Shown here one piece after another: positions 35,401 to 44,141 of a stretch of 61,074 bases of DNA; the stretch's first letter is position 1; the number at the start of each line of letters is the position of its first letter. The position numbers were made by a program, and so were the translations under genes. Below the pieces are notes generated by a model. It was given only the letters and a program-made list of their open reading frames with translations, did not search any database and was not told the origin of the DNA. This DNA is from Oscillibacter sp. (GTDB taxonomy: Bacteria; Bacillota; Clostridia; Oscillospirales; Oscillospiraceae): assembly GCA_022797935.1 (NCBI GenBank), contig JAAWLO010000006.1:1-61074 (forward strand), in the 5' to 3' direction.

Positions 35401-36137
35401 GCCTTCGCCTCGTAGCCCCGGGGCGTGACCATCCAGCCCTCCAGGGCCTGGGTGGTGCTGCTGCCGATAAACACGGTGGTAAACATGTCCACCGTCTCCT
35501 CCCGCAGCTCCGCCAGGGTCAGCACCCGGCGCTCCTGGCCCTCCCGGCCAATGTTCCGCACCCAGCCGCAGACGGTCTCCGGTCCCTTCTCTCTCAGAAG
35601 AATGCCGCAGGCCCGCCGCAGGTAGTCCGCCCGCTTTTTTGACGAGGGATTGTAGAGGCAGATGGAGAAATCCCCCCGGGCCGCGCAGAGGAGGCGGTTT
35701 TCAATCTTCTCCCAGGGGGTCAGCAGGTCCGACAGGGAGATGACGCAGAAATCGTGCATCAGCGGCGCGCCCAGCACCGCTCCGCCGGAGAGGGCGGCGG
35801 TGATGCCGGGCACCATCTCCAGCTCCACCTCCGGGAACTCCGGCGCCAGCTGCGCCACGGGCCCGGCCATACCGTAGACGCCGGCGTCGCCGCTGCACAG
35901 CATGGCCACCGTCCGTCCCGCCCGAGCGGTCTCCATGGCCCAGCGGCAGCGCTCCCGCTCCCGGGTCATAGGCGTCGTATAGGTCTCCTTGTCCGGAAAC
36001 AGGGGCCGCACCAAATCAATGTACACCGTGTAGCCGCAGAGCACGTCCGCCCGCTCCATGGCCCGGCGGGCCTGGGGCGTCAGCTGTTCCTCCCCGCCGG
36101 GGCCAATGCCGACCACATAAACTTTACCACCCATCAT
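35397..36137 (-). CDS. cbiH: Precorrin-3B / cobalt-precorrin-3 C17-methyltransferase
   Basis: Protein of 246 residues in the tetrapyrrole methylase family. It has VYVVGIGPGGEEQLTPQAR (residues 6-24), LCSGDAGVYGMAG (the P2 loop) and VPGITAALSGGAVLGAPL. It performs ring contraction with C17 methylation in the anaerobic pathway. The first two codons are both ATG (36137 and 36134). The start overlaps the cbiG end by 14 nt. A stretch FCVISLSDLLTPWEKIE is typical of CbiH. Confidence 0.93.
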   Translation of the reverse strand: MMGGKVYVVGIGPGGEEQLTPQARRAMERADVLCGYTVYIDLVRPLFPDKETYTTPMTRERERCRWAMETARAGRTVAMLCSGDAGVYGMAGPVAQLAPEFPEVELEMVPGITAALSGGAVLGAPLMHDFCVISLSDLLTPWEKIENRLLCAARGDFSICLYNPSSKKRADYLRRACGILLREKGPETVCGWVRNIGREGQERRVLTLAELREETVDMFTTVFIGSSTTQALEGWMVTPRGYEAKA

Positions 36138-37125
36138 TCCATCTCCAATCCGTGGAAACCGGGGCCAGGGCCACCGCCATGGTCACGCCGTTTCCCGCCT
36201 GTTTTTTCCAATACAGCGTCCCGCCGCTGCCCAGCACCGCGCTGCGCTCGCACACGTTGTCCACGCCGGTAACGCTCCGCACAAAGTCCGACGGCGGCGA
36301 AAACGCGCCCTCCGCCCGCTGAAGCGCCTGTGCCGGAAAGGTCTCAAAGGGAAGTCCATGGGCCGCGCAAAACGCCAGCAGTCCCGGTTCCTCCCGTTTC
36401 AAATCAATGCTGCACGCCTTGCGGAAGGCCAGGGGATGCAGGCCGCTGTCCGCCAGCAGCCGCTGGAAGGCGGCCTCCAGGGTCTCCTGGCGCGTCCCCC
36501 TCCGGCAACCCACCCCCAGCACGGCGGCGGCGGGAATCAGCCGCAGGCAGTCCCCTTCTGTCCGCCGGACGGTCAGCAGCACGTCGCAGTCCGCCTCCTC
36601 CGCCAGACACACCTCCGGCGGCGGCGTCCCTTCTATGGGCCAGGGGCTGTGGACCCCGGCCTGTCCGCCGGAGAGGATTTTGCCGGAAACCCGTTTGATG
36701 GCCTCCGGATTCTCCACCCGGCAGTTCTGCCGCTTTGCCCACTCGTCCACGGCGAAGAGCCCCCGGACATCCGTGGCCGTGGTAATCACCGGCTCCGCGC
36801 CGCAGAGGGCCGCAATTCGCCGGGCCAAGTCGTTGGCCCCGCCCAGATGGCCGCTGAGAAGGGGCACCGCAAAGCGCCCGCCTTCGTCCACCACCACCAC
36901 CGCCGGGTCCTGGGCCTTATGGCGCACATGGGGCGCAATGGCCCGCACGGCGATTCCCGCCGCGCCCACGAATACCAGCGCCTCCGCCTCCGCAAAGGCC
37001 GCCGCCGTCCAGTCCGCCAGCCCCAGGGGCGCGCCGCAGCGCAGGGCTTCCCCCTCCAGGGCCTCCCCCAGACGCCGGGCCAGGGCAAACCCCCGCTCCG
37101 TGAAGGCCAGCAGGCGCACCGTCAC
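36124..37125 (-). CDS. cbiG: Cobalt-precorrin-5A hydrolase
   Basis: Protein of 333 residues opening the delta-lactone of cobalt-precorrin-5A, releasing acetaldehyde; this step marks the anaerobic, early-cobalt pathway. The N-terminal half has VFVGAAGIAVRAIAPHVRHK and VVVDEGGRFAVPLLSGHLGGAN; the C-terminal half has VLGVGCRRGTRQETLEAAF and VTGVDNVCERSA. Length is typical of full CbiG. It overlaps cbiF by 4 nt. Confidence 0.93.
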   Translation of the reverse strand: MTVRLLAFTERGFALARRLGEALEGEALRCGAPLGLADWTAAAFAEAEALVFVGAAGIAVRAIAPHVRHKAQDPAVVVVDEGGRFAVPLLSGHLGGANDLARRIAALCGAEPVITTATDVRGLFAVDEWAKRQNCRVENPEAIKRVSGKILSGGQAGVHSPWPIEGTPPPEVCLAEEADCDVLLTVRRTEGDCLRLIPAAAVLGVGCRRGTRQETLEAAFQRLLADSGLHPLAFRKACSIDLKREEPGLLAFCAAHGLPFETFPAQALQRAEGAFSPPSDFVRSVTGVDNVCERSAVLGSGGTLYWKKQAGNGVTMAVALAPVSTDWRWNDGW

Positions 37126-37877
37126 CGGCTGGCCTCCCGGAACTCCGTGGTGAAGGTGGGGTCATACAGCTTGCTGCGCTGGTACTCCGGCTCCAGAAAA
37201 TCGCCCACCAGTACCAGGGCCGTCTTGGAGATGCCATGCGCCCGGCCCGCCTCCGCCAGGGTGCCGGCGGTGCAGCGCACCACCTTTTCCTCCGGCCAGG
37301 TCGCCTTGTACACCAGGGCCGCCGGGGTGGAGGCGGTATAGGCTCCCTTCAGCAGCTCTTCCTGCAGGCCCTCCAGCATCCCCGCCGAGAGGAACACCAC
37401 CATGCTGGCCCCATGGGCCGCCCAGGCGGCAATGCCCTCCCGCTCCGGCACCGGCGTGCGTCCCGCCATACGGGTGATGACCACAGACTGGCTCACCTCC
37501 GGCAGGGTATATTCCGCCTGGGCCGCCGCCGCCGCGCCGCAGAAGCTGGAGACGCCCGGCGTGTCATCATAGGAAATGCCTTTGGCGTCCAGGGCGTCCA
37601 TCTGCTCCCGGATGGCGCCGTAGAGGCAGGGGTCGCCGGTGTGGAGGCGGACGGTGGTCTTTCCCGCCGCCTCGGCCTCCTCCATAACGGCCAGCACCTC
37701 TTCCAGGGTCATCTTTGCGCTGTTGTGGATGGCGCAGTCCTTCCGGCAGCGCTCCAGCAGCGCCGGATTCACCAGACTGCCCGCGTAAATGACCACGTCC
37801 GCCCGCTCCAAAAGCGCCGCGCCCCGAAGGGTGATGAGGTCCGGCGCGCCGGGCCCCGCTCCCACAAAGTGAACCAT
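37122..37877 (-). CDS. cbiF: Precorrin-4 / cobalt-precorrin-4 C11-methyltransferase
   Basis: Protein of 251 residues from the ATG at 37877 (MVHFVGAGPGAPDLITLRG). Tetrapyrrole methylase motifs are VHFVGAGPGAPDLIT, VRLHTGDPCLYGAIREQMD, and DDTPGVSSFCGAAAAAQAEY, with VVITRMAGRTPVPE specific for CobM/CbiF. It lies 8 nt after cbiL. An open frame extends 25 codons upstream but lacks a ribosome site and would overlap cbiL. Confidence 0.94.
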   Translation of the reverse strand: MVHFVGAGPGAPDLITLRGAALLERADVVIYAGSLVNPALLERCRKDCAIHNSAKMTLEEVLAVMEEAEAAGKTTVRLHTGDPCLYGAIREQMDALDAKGISYDDTPGVSSFCGAAAAAQAEYTLPEVSQSVVITRMAGRTPVPEREGIAAWAAHGASMVVFLSAGMLEGLQEELLKGAYTASTPAALVYKATWPEEKVVRCTAGTLAEAGRAHGISKTALVLVGDFLEPEYQRSKLYDPTFTTEFREASR

Positions 37878-37885
37878 ATTCTCTC

Positions 37886-38578
37886 TTACTCCTTTACAAT
37901 GATGGTGGCAAAATAACCGGCGTTCTCCGGGACCTTCGACAAATCCCGGCACACGCCCTCCTCCGGCAGGCCGCAGTTCCAGACCATGGCGGCCCGGTCC
38001 AGCAGGCCCTTCCGCCCCAGGGCTTCCGCCACCTGGGGAAGCTGTTTGCCGGATTTCATCAGCACCTTCGTCCCCGGCAGGTCCAGCTGCTCCTCCACCG
38101 CCCCGCTGCCGGGGAAGATATGCAGGGCGGCGTGCATGGTGGTCAGGCTGGTTCCCAGCCGCGCCGCCACGGCGCAGAAGCTGGGCACCCCGGGAATCAT
38201 CACGGCCTCATAGCCCCGGGCCGTGAGGATGTCCATCAGATAGGCGCAGGTGGAGTAGATGGACACATCCCCCAAATTCGGCATGGCCACATCCCGGCCC
38301 GCTGCCAGATGGGCTTCCACAGCCTCCGCCGCCCGCTGGTGTGCCGCCCGCAGAACGGCGTGGTCCCGGGACATGGAGAAATCCAGGGGCAGGATGGTCT
38401 TTCCCTCCAGGGGCATGGCCCCCCGGACAATCTCCAGGGCCAGGGTCTCGCCGCTCTTCGTCCGGGGAACCGCCACCACCGGGCAGCGCTCCAGGGTCCG
38501 TACGGCCTTCAGGGTCAGCAGCTCCGGGTCCCCGGGGCCAATGCCCACGCAGTAAAAAACGCCTCGTTTCAGTTCCAT
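37886..38578 (-). CDS. cbiL: Precorrin-2 / cobalt-factor II C20-methyltransferase
   Basis: Protein of 230 residues. It has YCVGIGPGDPELLTLKAVRTL (residues 10-30), VAVPRTKSGETLALEIV, NLGDVSIYSTCAYLMDIL and IPGVPSFCAVAARLGTSL, which separate CbiL/CobI from other tetrapyrrole methylases. It methylates C20 early in the pathway. The ATG overlaps the cbiD end by 10 nt. Length is normal. Confidence 0.95.
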   Translation of the reverse strand: MELKRGVFYCVGIGPGDPELLTLKAVRTLERCPVVAVPRTKSGETLALEIVRGAMPLEGKTILPLDFSMSRDHAVLRAAHQRAAEAVEAHLAAGRDVAMPNLGDVSIYSTCAYLMDILTARGYEAVMIPGVPSFCAVAARLGTSLTTMHAALHIFPGSGAVEEQLDLPGTKVLMKSGKQLPQVAEALGRKGLLDRAAMVWNCGLPEEGVCRDLSKVPENAGYFATIIVKE

Positions 38579-39702
38579 GCCTCTAACATCTCCTTTACGG
38601 TTCCGGTCTGTCCCAGCAGGCCGTATTCATTGGAAAACAGAATCGCCCCCACCCGGCAGCGTCCGGCGGACCGGCGCTCCAGGTGATGGGAAATGGCGGC
38701 CAGCATCCCCTCCAGCACCGGCTCCCGCAGGCCCGCCTTCTCCAGAACAGCCAGGCACCCGTCAGCGGAAGCCGCCTCCAGCAGGGCGCGGCAGACCGCC
38801 TGGGACGCGCCGCACACCGCCGCGTGGGCGCAGAAGAGCTCGGTCCGGCAATCGGCGTACCGGCTGTGGGTGTTCATGACGCCGCCCGCCAGCTTGCCCA
38901 GCTTGCCGATATGCCCCACCAGAAGCACGTCCTGAAAGCCTCCGGCGGCGCAGGCGTCCAGGGCGTCCCCGATAAAATTGGCGCACTTCACCACGGGGAC
39001 CCCCAGCTTGTCCAGCCCCTGGGAGCGGAGGAAATCCATGCCGTAGTTTCCCGGCGCCAGCAGAATCCGGCGGGCTCCCTGGGCGGCGGCCTGCCGGATC
39101 TCCAGGGCCACCGTATCCGCCAGCGCCTGGAGGCTCATGGGCTCCACAATGCCGGAAGTCCCCAGTATGGAGATGCCGCCCAGGATGCCCAATTCCGGGT
39201 TGAAGGTCTTTTTCGCCAGCTCCTCTCCGCCGGGGACGAAGACGGTTGCCTGTATGCCGCCGTCATAGCCCAGCTCCCGGCACACCGCCGTCACCGCCTC
39301 CCGCATCATCTGCCGGGGCACGTGATTGATGGCGGCCTCCCCCACCGGCTGGTCCAGCCCCGGCTTCGTCACCCGGCCCACGCCGGGACCGCCGTCTATG
39401 GCCACCCCCGGCGCTGCCCGCCGTTCCGCCCGGACGAAAATCAGCTGTCCGGCCGTGGCGTCGATATCGTCGCCCCCATCCTTGCGGACCGCACAGCTGG
39501 CGGCGCCCTCCTCCAGGGAACAGGCCTCCAGCTCCACCTCCACCGTCAGCCCCTTGGGCGTGTCCAGAGAAACCGTATCCGGCGCCGTCCCCGTCAGCAG
39601 CAGCCGCACGGCTCCGGCCGCCGCCAGGGCCGCGCAGGTTCCGGTGGTATATCCGCAGCGCAGACGCCGTCCGCCGGTGTAAACATAGTGCTCAAAACGC
39701 AT
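38569..39702 (-). CDS. cbiD: Cobalt-precorrin-5B C1-methyltransferase
   Basis: Protein of 377 residues, first gene of the cobalamin operon. CbiD methylates C1 in the anaerobic route. The signature LRCGYTTGTCAALAAAGAVR sits near residues 14-33; GGDDIDATAGQLIFV and LAPGNYGMDFLRSQGLDK are also typical. The start at 39702 leaves the usual short N-terminal lead; GGAG immediately precedes the ATG, so spacing is tight, and a GTG at 39735 is a possible alternative. A riboswitch and terminator lie 170-430 nt upstream. Confidence 0.94.
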   Translation of the reverse strand: MRFEHYVYTGGRRLRCGYTTGTCAALAAAGAVRLLLTGTAPDTVSLDTPKGLTVEVELEACSLEEGAASCAVRKDGGDDIDATAGQLIFVRAERRAAPGVAIDGGPGVGRVTKPGLDQPVGEAAINHVPRQMMREAVTAVCRELGYDGGIQATVFVPGGEELAKKTFNPELGILGGISILGTSGIVEPMSLQALADTVALEIRQAAAQGARRILLAPGNYGMDFLRSQGLDKLGVPVVKCANFIGDALDACAAGGFQDVLLVGHIGKLGKLAGGVMNTHSRYADCRTELFCAHAAVCGASQAVCRALLEAASADGCLAVLEKAGLREPVLEGMLAAISHHLERRSAGRCRVGAILFSNEYGLLGQTGTVKEMLEAWN

Positions 39703-39874
39703 CTCCGCTTCCCCATCCTTCCGGCAGTCATCCACTGTCTGTTCGCTTTTCAGACCGCAACGTTTTGTGATTATGTGATATAAAAATACGATTTGTATTG
39801 GAATCTGCCGGTATTTTCACCCCCGGCAAGCCAGAGGCCCCCTCCCGCCTGGGAGAAAAGGCCCCCAACCGGAT

Positions 39875-39902
39875 AAAAAAAGGGTCATCTGTACAGATGA
39901 CC
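39875..39902 (-). terminator. Intrinsic terminator between B12 riboswitch and cbiD
   Basis: A perfect 20-bp palindrome GGTCATCTGTACAGATGACC (39883-39902) is followed on the minus strand by a run of seven T (the A run at 39875-39881). It is placed between the aptamer and cbiD as expected for transcriptional attenuation by cobalamin. Confidence 0.88.
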
Positions 39903-39974
39903 ACAAGCGCAGGCTCCCCATAGGGAAAATTTGGCACAATCAAATCCTCGTGATCTGGAACGCCCCAGGCATTC

Positions 39975-40135
39975 CCGCACCGGCAGACGGCAGGTCTCCT
40001 GACTCACGGATCCTCGTGCGCCGCCGCCTTCCCAGCTTTCGCCAGTGGCTGTCCTCCTATGACCCAGGCGGCGCCCTCCCCGTATACAGTGACGAGATCG
40101 TACAGGCTTCTCACCTGTTTCCCTTTTATCCGGCC
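39975..40135 (-). ncRNA. Cobalamin riboswitch
   Basis: Read on the minus strand: AAAGGGAAACAGGTGAGAAG at the 5' side (40110-40135), GCCACTGG and GGGAAGG in the core, and the B12 box GAGTCAGGAGACCTGCC (39989-40005), in the order and spacing of a cobalamin aptamer. Together with the terminator at 39875-39902 it should lower transcription of cbiD-cbiC when adenosylcobalamin is plentiful. Confidence 0.95.
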
Positions 40136-40202
40136 CCCTTTTCAGAAGCCGGAACCAACTGCATATTCACAATATGTAATTTTCAACCAGAATCTACCTC
40201 AC

Positions 40203-40231
40203 GTATAAAGTCATTTTATGTAAATTTACAA
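40203..40231 (-). promoter_or_regulatory. Predicted promoter of the cobalamin operon
   Basis: On the minus strand TTGTAA (40226-40231), 17 nt, TTATAC (40203-40208), about 70 nt upstream of the riboswitch. The -35 is part of a perfect palindrome TGTAAATTTACA (40219-40230) that recurs upstream of htpG at 48367-48378. Confidence 0.55.
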
Positions 40232-40330
40232 GGGAAAGCAAATACCAAAACCTTTTGCCATTCGCGTCTTCCATATATTTTTTAAATAGCATTGCGTTTG
40301 CCGCGGCGGCAGGCTATGATAAGAAAATGT

Positions 40331-40386
40331 TATAGCCTGCGCAGTTGAGTAGGAGTTGTGTCTCCTTTTCAACTGCGCTGACGGTA
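40331..40386 (+). repeat. Structured intergenic repeat, family A, copy 4 (short form)
   Basis: A 56-bp version keeping only the outer ends: TATAGCCTGCGCAGTTGA at the left and TCAACTGCGCTGACGGTA at the right, with an inner GGAG/CTCC hairpin. The right end matches the final part of copy 3 at 50356-50556. It lies 25 nt before the aldolase start, probably inside its leader. Confidence 0.75.
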
Positions 40387-40410
40387 CACACCGCTTTGGA
40401 GGAATGCTGC

Positions 40411-41184
40411 ATGAAAGAAAAACTGCTCTGCGGGACCCCGCTTCTGGGCACCATGGTCACCGCTTTTGACAGCCCGGAGCTGCTCCGTCTGGCGGCCAAC
40501 GCCGGGCTGGATTGGATTTTTATCGACACAGAATCCGTCTATCCGGACCCGGTCCGTCTGGCGGCCATGCTGGGCTACGCGCAGCTCCTGGGCCTTCCGG
40601 CCATTGTGCGCATTCCCGAGCTGAACAAAACGGAGACCGCCCGCCTGCTGGACTTGGGGGCGGCGGGGCTGATTTGTCCGGACGTCCGTTCTGCGGCGGA
40701 GGCCCGGGAGCTGGTCCGCCTGTCGAAGTACGCGCCGGAGGGACAGCGGGGCGTAGCCCTGGACCGGCCCCATACCCGCTATCAAACCGGCGGCACGGAG
40801 GAGAAGCGGCGTTACATGGAAGCGGCCAACCGGCGTCTGATGCTGATTTGTCAGATTGAGTCCCGGGAGGGCCTGGACCAGCTGGAGGAAATCGCGGCGG
40901 AGCCGGGCATTGACGGCCTGCTGATCGGCCCCAACGACCTGACCCAGGCTATGGGCATCTATGGCCAGACGGACCACCCGGACTTTCTGGCGGCCGTCCG
41001 CCGGGTCTGCGAGGCGGCCAGAGCGCACGGCAAGGCCGTGGGCATGAGCTGCGGCAGCGCCGCCGCCTGCCGTCCCTGGGCGGAACTGGGCGTGGCCTTC
41101 TTCCAGGTGGGCACGGATACGTCTTTGTACGGCGGGGCTCTGCGGAACCTGCGGAGTCAATGGGACGGCGCGTTTCCCCGGTGA
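40411..41184 (+). CDS. HpcH/HpaI-family aldolase
   Basis: Protein of 257 residues in the class II HpcH/HpaI aldolase family (2-keto-3-deoxy sugar acid or 4-hydroxy-2-oxoheptanedioate type). It has the TIM-barrel features LDWIFIDTESVYPD (residues 33-46), a GQRGVALDRPHTRY segment, the metal-binding glutamate in LICQIESREGLDQLEEI, and LLIGPNDLTQAMG with the second metal aspartate. The ATG has GGAGG 8 nt upstream. It cleaves or makes 2-oxo acids with pyruvate or an aldehyde; the natural substrate cannot be told. It stands alone, convergent with the cysteine-rich and LysR genes. Confidence 0.85.
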   Translation: MKEKLLCGTPLLGTMVTAFDSPELLRLAANAGLDWIFIDTESVYPDPVRLAAMLGYAQLLGLPAIVRIPELNKTETARLLDLGAAGLICPDVRSAAEARELVRLSKYAPEGQRGVALDRPHTRYQTGGTEEKRRYMEAANRRLMLICQIESREGLDQLEEIAAEPGIDGLLIGPNDLTQAMGIYGQTDHPDFLAAVRRVCEAARAHGKAVGMSCGSAAACRPWAELGVAFFQVGTDTSLYGGALRNLRSQWDGAFPR

Positions 41185-41219
41185 CGGCGTCCCTCTTTCC
41201 CCCGCGCATAACCGTTCAA

Positions 41220-41252
41220 AACGCCGCCTTCCCACGGGGGAGGGCGGCGCTT
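41220..41252. terminator. Bidirectional terminator
   Basis: Arms CGCCGCC (41222-41228) and GGCGGCG (41243-41249), extendable inward through CTTCCC/GGGGAG. It is followed by CTTGTTT on the plus strand and GTTTTG on the minus strand, between two convergent genes. Confidence 0.75.
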
Positions 41253-41256
41253 GTTT

Positions 41257-41565
41257 CTATTCCGGCTTCTCCGGCGTCCTTCGCATGGCCTCTGCAATCT
41301 CCCGGTACTTTCGGATGATGTGGCCATAGCCCTCCCTCCGGTGGGGCAGCAAACAGCGGCTGCAGTCCTTGCTCCCGTTTTCCAGGTACTTGAAATTTCC
41401 GCCGCATTTCTCCCCCAGCATATACAGCGGGCAATAGCAGAACAGGCAGTTGAAGGCCGCTTCATCCGCCGTCTCATGACAGGGGAAATACTCGCAGGCC
41501 CGGTTGGTGAAGAAGGCATAATGTTTTCCGTACCACTCCGGCTTCTTTGTGTTCTCCGCGCTCAT
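41257..41565 (-). CDS. Cysteine-rich small-domain protein
   Basis: Protein of 102 residues with nine cysteines, matching the cysteine-rich small domain family (PF04071 type), a probable metal-binding fold. The main motif is CEYFPCHETADEAAFNCLFCYCPLY (cysteines 24, 29, 40, 43 and 45), followed by EKCGGNF and DCSRCLLPH. The family is often seen near corrinoid or radical metabolism genes, but its role is unknown to me. It overlaps the LysR gene by 4 nt, so the two are co-translated. It is cytoplasmic, with no signal peptide. Confidence 0.8.
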   Translation of the reverse strand: MSAENTKKPEWYGKHYAFFTNRACEYFPCHETADEAAFNCLFCYCPLYMLGEKCGGNFKYLENGSKDCSRCLLPHRREGYGHIIRKYREIAEAMRRTPEKPE

Positions 41566-42479
41566 GTGGGCGTCTCCTCCTCTTCCATGGGAATGGTAAT
41601 CAAATCCAGAAACCGCAGCGCCTCTTCCGACAGCTTCACGTCCCGGTTCCAGGCCGCGTAGACCCGGGAGGGAATCCGGGGGTCAATGATGTCCTTGCGC
41701 ACCAGATGCGGGGCCATGTTCAGCAGCGAGGCGGAGAAGGGCAGCACGGCAATGCCGATCCCGGCCTTGGCCCAGCTGAGCAGGGAAAGGGCGTCGTTGT
41801 TTTTGCAGATGATGTTGGGGATAAACCCGCAGGTCTTGCAGTACTGGGTAAACATGGAGATATACCGCCGGTGCAGCAGCAGCGGAAAATCCCGCAGCTC
41901 CGCCAGGGGAATGGCGTTCTGCTCAAAACCGGCGTAGAAGGCCGGGTCCGCCAGGGCCACGAAGCTGTCCTGACCCCGTCCGTCCAGGGCGTCGTCCTGA
42001 ATGGGGCGGCAGTTGTAACGGTCCTTGTTGAAGGGTTCCCGGACAATGCCGATATCAAACCGGTGCTCGTCCAGGGCCTGGAGGATATCTGTGGTGCTCT
42101 CTTCAGAGACCTGGATGTCCACATGGGGATACTGGCACTGAAAGGCATAAATCCACCCCGGAAACAGGCGGCTGGAAACCGAATTCACGGTTCCCACCCG
42201 TATTTCAATCTTGGGGGAGGTGGTTTTGCTGCGCACCTCGTTGACCGTCTGGTTCAGCATCTCCAGAATCTCCTGGGTCCGCCGCACCAGAAGCCGCCCC
42301 GACTGGGTGATGACCAGTCCCCGCTTGGTCCGCTCAAACAGCGGGACCCCCAGCTCATCCTCCAGCGCCTTGAGCTGAAGGCTCAGGGGCGGTTGGGAAA
42401 CGTGGAGCTTCTCTGCCGCCCGGGTGATGCTTTCCGTCTCCGCGATGGCTAAAAAATACTCCAGCTGCTTTAAGGTCAT
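41562..42479 (-). CDS. LysR-family transcriptional regulator
   Basis: Protein of 305 residues. The N-terminal winged helix-turn-helix is MTLKQLEYFLAIAETESITR with AAEKLHVSQPPLSLQLKALE (residues 21-40) as the recognition part. The rest is a periplasmic-binding-like effector domain (VGTVNSVSSRLFP, VLPFSASLL). Targets are unknown; it is translationally coupled to the cysteine-rich protein, and no divergent partner gene is next to its promoter. LysR proteins usually bind T-N11-A sites; I did not find a convincing one in the 50 nt upstream. Confidence 0.92.
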   Translation of the reverse strand: MTLKQLEYFLAIAETESITRAAEKLHVSQPPLSLQLKALEDELGVPLFERTKRGLVITQSGRLLVRRTQEILEMLNQTVNEVRSKTTSPKIEIRVGTVNSVSSRLFPGWIYAFQCQYPHVDIQVSEESTTDILQALDEHRFDIGIVREPFNKDRYNCRPIQDDALDGRGQDSFVALADPAFYAGFEQNAIPLAELRDFPLLLHRRYISMFTQYCKTCGFIPNIICKNNDALSLLSWAKAGIGIAVLPFSASLLNMAPHLVRKDIIDPRIPSRVYAAWNRDVKLSEEALRFLDLITIPMEEEETPT

Positions 42480-42532
42480 AAGACATCCCTCCCCCTCAGA
42501 ACCTGCTTAAAATATCCTGAACCGCGCCGGGC

Positions 42533-43180
42533 TCATCCTGTTTCCCGGCTCTCTCCGGCGGCCTCGGCCAAAGGCCGGAACCACCGCTGGAACAGCGTCA
42601 CCAGATTGCCGGTCAGCAGCGCGGACGCCGCCGTTCCAAGGCCCACCGACAGCACCGTCCCCAACAGCAGCCATTCCACCGCCGTAGACAGCACCGTCCA
42701 CAGCATGTCCAGCATAAGCTTGATTCTCCCCAAAGGCCGTCCCGTCAGGCGGCTGATCAGGCGCGAGAGGGAATCCGGCGCTGTCAGAATCATATCCACC
42801 GACACCACACACACCAGCCCCAGCGCCGTGCACACGATTCCCACCATGCAGACGCCGCACCGGGGCAAAAACTGCTCCGGCGAAAAGGGCAGCACGGCCA
42901 TATACAGGTCAATCAGCACGCCGAAGGCCACGGACAGCGGCAGCTGCAGCAGCAGGGACAGGGTAATCCGCCGGACCAGCAGCGCCTGGAGGCCAATGCA
43001 GAACACATGGAATAGGGTCTGCGTTGTCCCCAGCGTCAGAGGCGTGAGGTTCGACGCGGCAGAGGGAATGGACGTAATGGGCGACACGCCCAGATTGGCC
43101 TTTTTGACCATGACAATGCCGAAGGCCAGCACCAGCAGCCCTATCAGGTAAATCCCGTACCGTTTTTTCTTGGTAATCAC
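42533..43180 (-). CDS. YczE/YyaS/YitT-family membrane protein
   Basis: Protein of 215 residues with five to six transmembrane helices. The N-terminal YGIYLIGLLVLAFGIVMVKK followed by ANLGVSPITSIPS is the hallmark of the YczE family. The function is unknown; a transport role is often presumed. The GTG start at 43180 is preferred because GGAGGGGG lies 8 nt upstream; another GTG at 43195 would leave no ribosome site. It is divergent from the TetR gene. Confidence 0.8.
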   Translation of the reverse strand: MITKKKRYGIYLIGLLVLAFGIVMVKKANLGVSPITSIPSAASNLTPLTLGTTQTLFHVFCIGLQALLVRRITLSLLLQLPLSVAFGVLIDLYMAVLPFSPEQFLPRCGVCMVGIVCTALGLVCVVSVDMILTAPDSLSRLISRLTGRPLGRIKLMLDMLWTVLSTAVEWLLLGTVLSVGLGTAASALLTGNLVTLFQRWFRPLAEAAGESRETG

Positions 43181-43395
43181 AACCGCCCCCTCCACCGTGC
43201 ATCCGGCTTTTCCGCCGCCGCCTCTTATTATAAAGAAAAGCCCTTCCTGCTACAACAAACAAGTCAGGCAGAAATGTTTAGACTATACCGGCTGTTTTGT
43301 CCAAAATCCGGCAAATCGTCCCTTCCTGCGCCGCCAACCCCCTCCGTATATTCAAAGAAACTATTGGCGGCACAAGGGGAATACATTTTTTATAC

Positions 43396-43424
43396 TTGCC
43401 GAATCTCTGGATTTTATATATAAT
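43396..43424 (+). promoter_or_regulatory. Predicted promoter of the TetR-aminotransferase genes
   Basis: TTGCCG (43396-43401), 17 nt, TATAAT (43419-43424), in an AT-rich stretch 80-105 nt before the TetR start. Further AT-rich TATA-like elements follow at 43425-43450, so the exact start is uncertain. The 306-nt gap 43181-43502 otherwise holds no gene. Confidence 0.6.
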
Positions 43425-43502
43425 AGATAATAATTATAGTATATATTTGTTGTATTTGTCAAGTGTCTTCACCGGACGAATTTTTTGGAAGAGGGACCTG
43501 TT

Positions 43503-44081
43503 GTGACGGCAAAGGAAAAAATCCGCTGTGCGCTTCTGGACATTCTGGGAGAAAAGGATATTCGCGACATTACGGTCACGGAATTGATTCAAAGGGCCGG
43601 CGTCAGCCGGTCCGCTTATTACTACTATTTTTACCGGCCCGAGAGCATTCTGGACGGAATGACCCGGGACTTCATGAAGCAGTACACGGCCATCATCCGC
43701 ATCCCGGGACGGGCCGCCAGAGAGGCCGACTCCGCTCTGCGGCTGGCCCGGCATTTTTATGAAAACCGGACGCTGGTGACGCGGCTGTTTTTCTCCAGCC
43801 TCCACGACCGGTTTGTCTCGGAGCTGATTCAGACCTACGCCTCCGCCCTGGAGGGCTGCGACATCTACACCCAGCCCGGCTCTGTGGGTCCGCCGGAAAA
43901 GGTTGAGGACCGGAATCTCATCAGCCTCTATGCCTTCAGCACCGGCTACGCCTTTATCGGCCGCATGGAGTGGTGGGCCCGGTGCAGCTTTTCCGTCTCG
44001 CCGGAGGAAATCCTGGACTATGGCCGTCAGATTCAGCGCATGACCCACACCAGCTTCGTCTCCCGGCTTCCCGCTCCCTGA
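43503..44081 (+). CDS. TetR-family transcriptional regulator
   Basis: Protein of 192 residues. The N-terminal helix-turn-helix is in DITVTELIQRAGVSRSAYYY (about residues 26-45), ending in a YYYYF motif typical of TetR proteins from Firmicutes; the C-terminal domain is divergent and carries no recognisable ligand signature. The GTG start at 43503 has GAGGGA 6 nt upstream; a TTG six codons earlier is an alternative. It is first in a plus-strand run of five genes and lies 60 nt before the aminotransferase, which it may regulate. Confidence 0.88.
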   Translation: MTAKEKIRCALLDILGEKDIRDITVTELIQRAGVSRSAYYYYFYRPESILDGMTRDFMKQYTAIIRIPGRAAREADSALRLARHFYENRTLVTRLFFSSLHDRFVSELIQTYASALEGCDIYTQPGSVGPPEKVEDRNLISLYAFSTGYAFIGRMEWWARCSFSVSPEEILDYGRQIQRMTHTSFVSRLPAP

Positions 44082-44141
44082 AAACGCGGAAAGCGCCTTC
44101 TCTCCCACACAAAATACACCGGTTCAGAAAGGAGCCTGACC

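Noticed and set aside
39728-39943. 71-codon frame between the cobalamin riboswitch and cbiD
   Set aside because: It runs through the terminator hairpin and shows no domain; it does not begin at a supported start codon.
42495-42530. Possible third family B end (AGAACCTGCTTAAAAT)
   Set aside because: Only one end is present, without the interior or a partner inverted repeat, so it may be chance.
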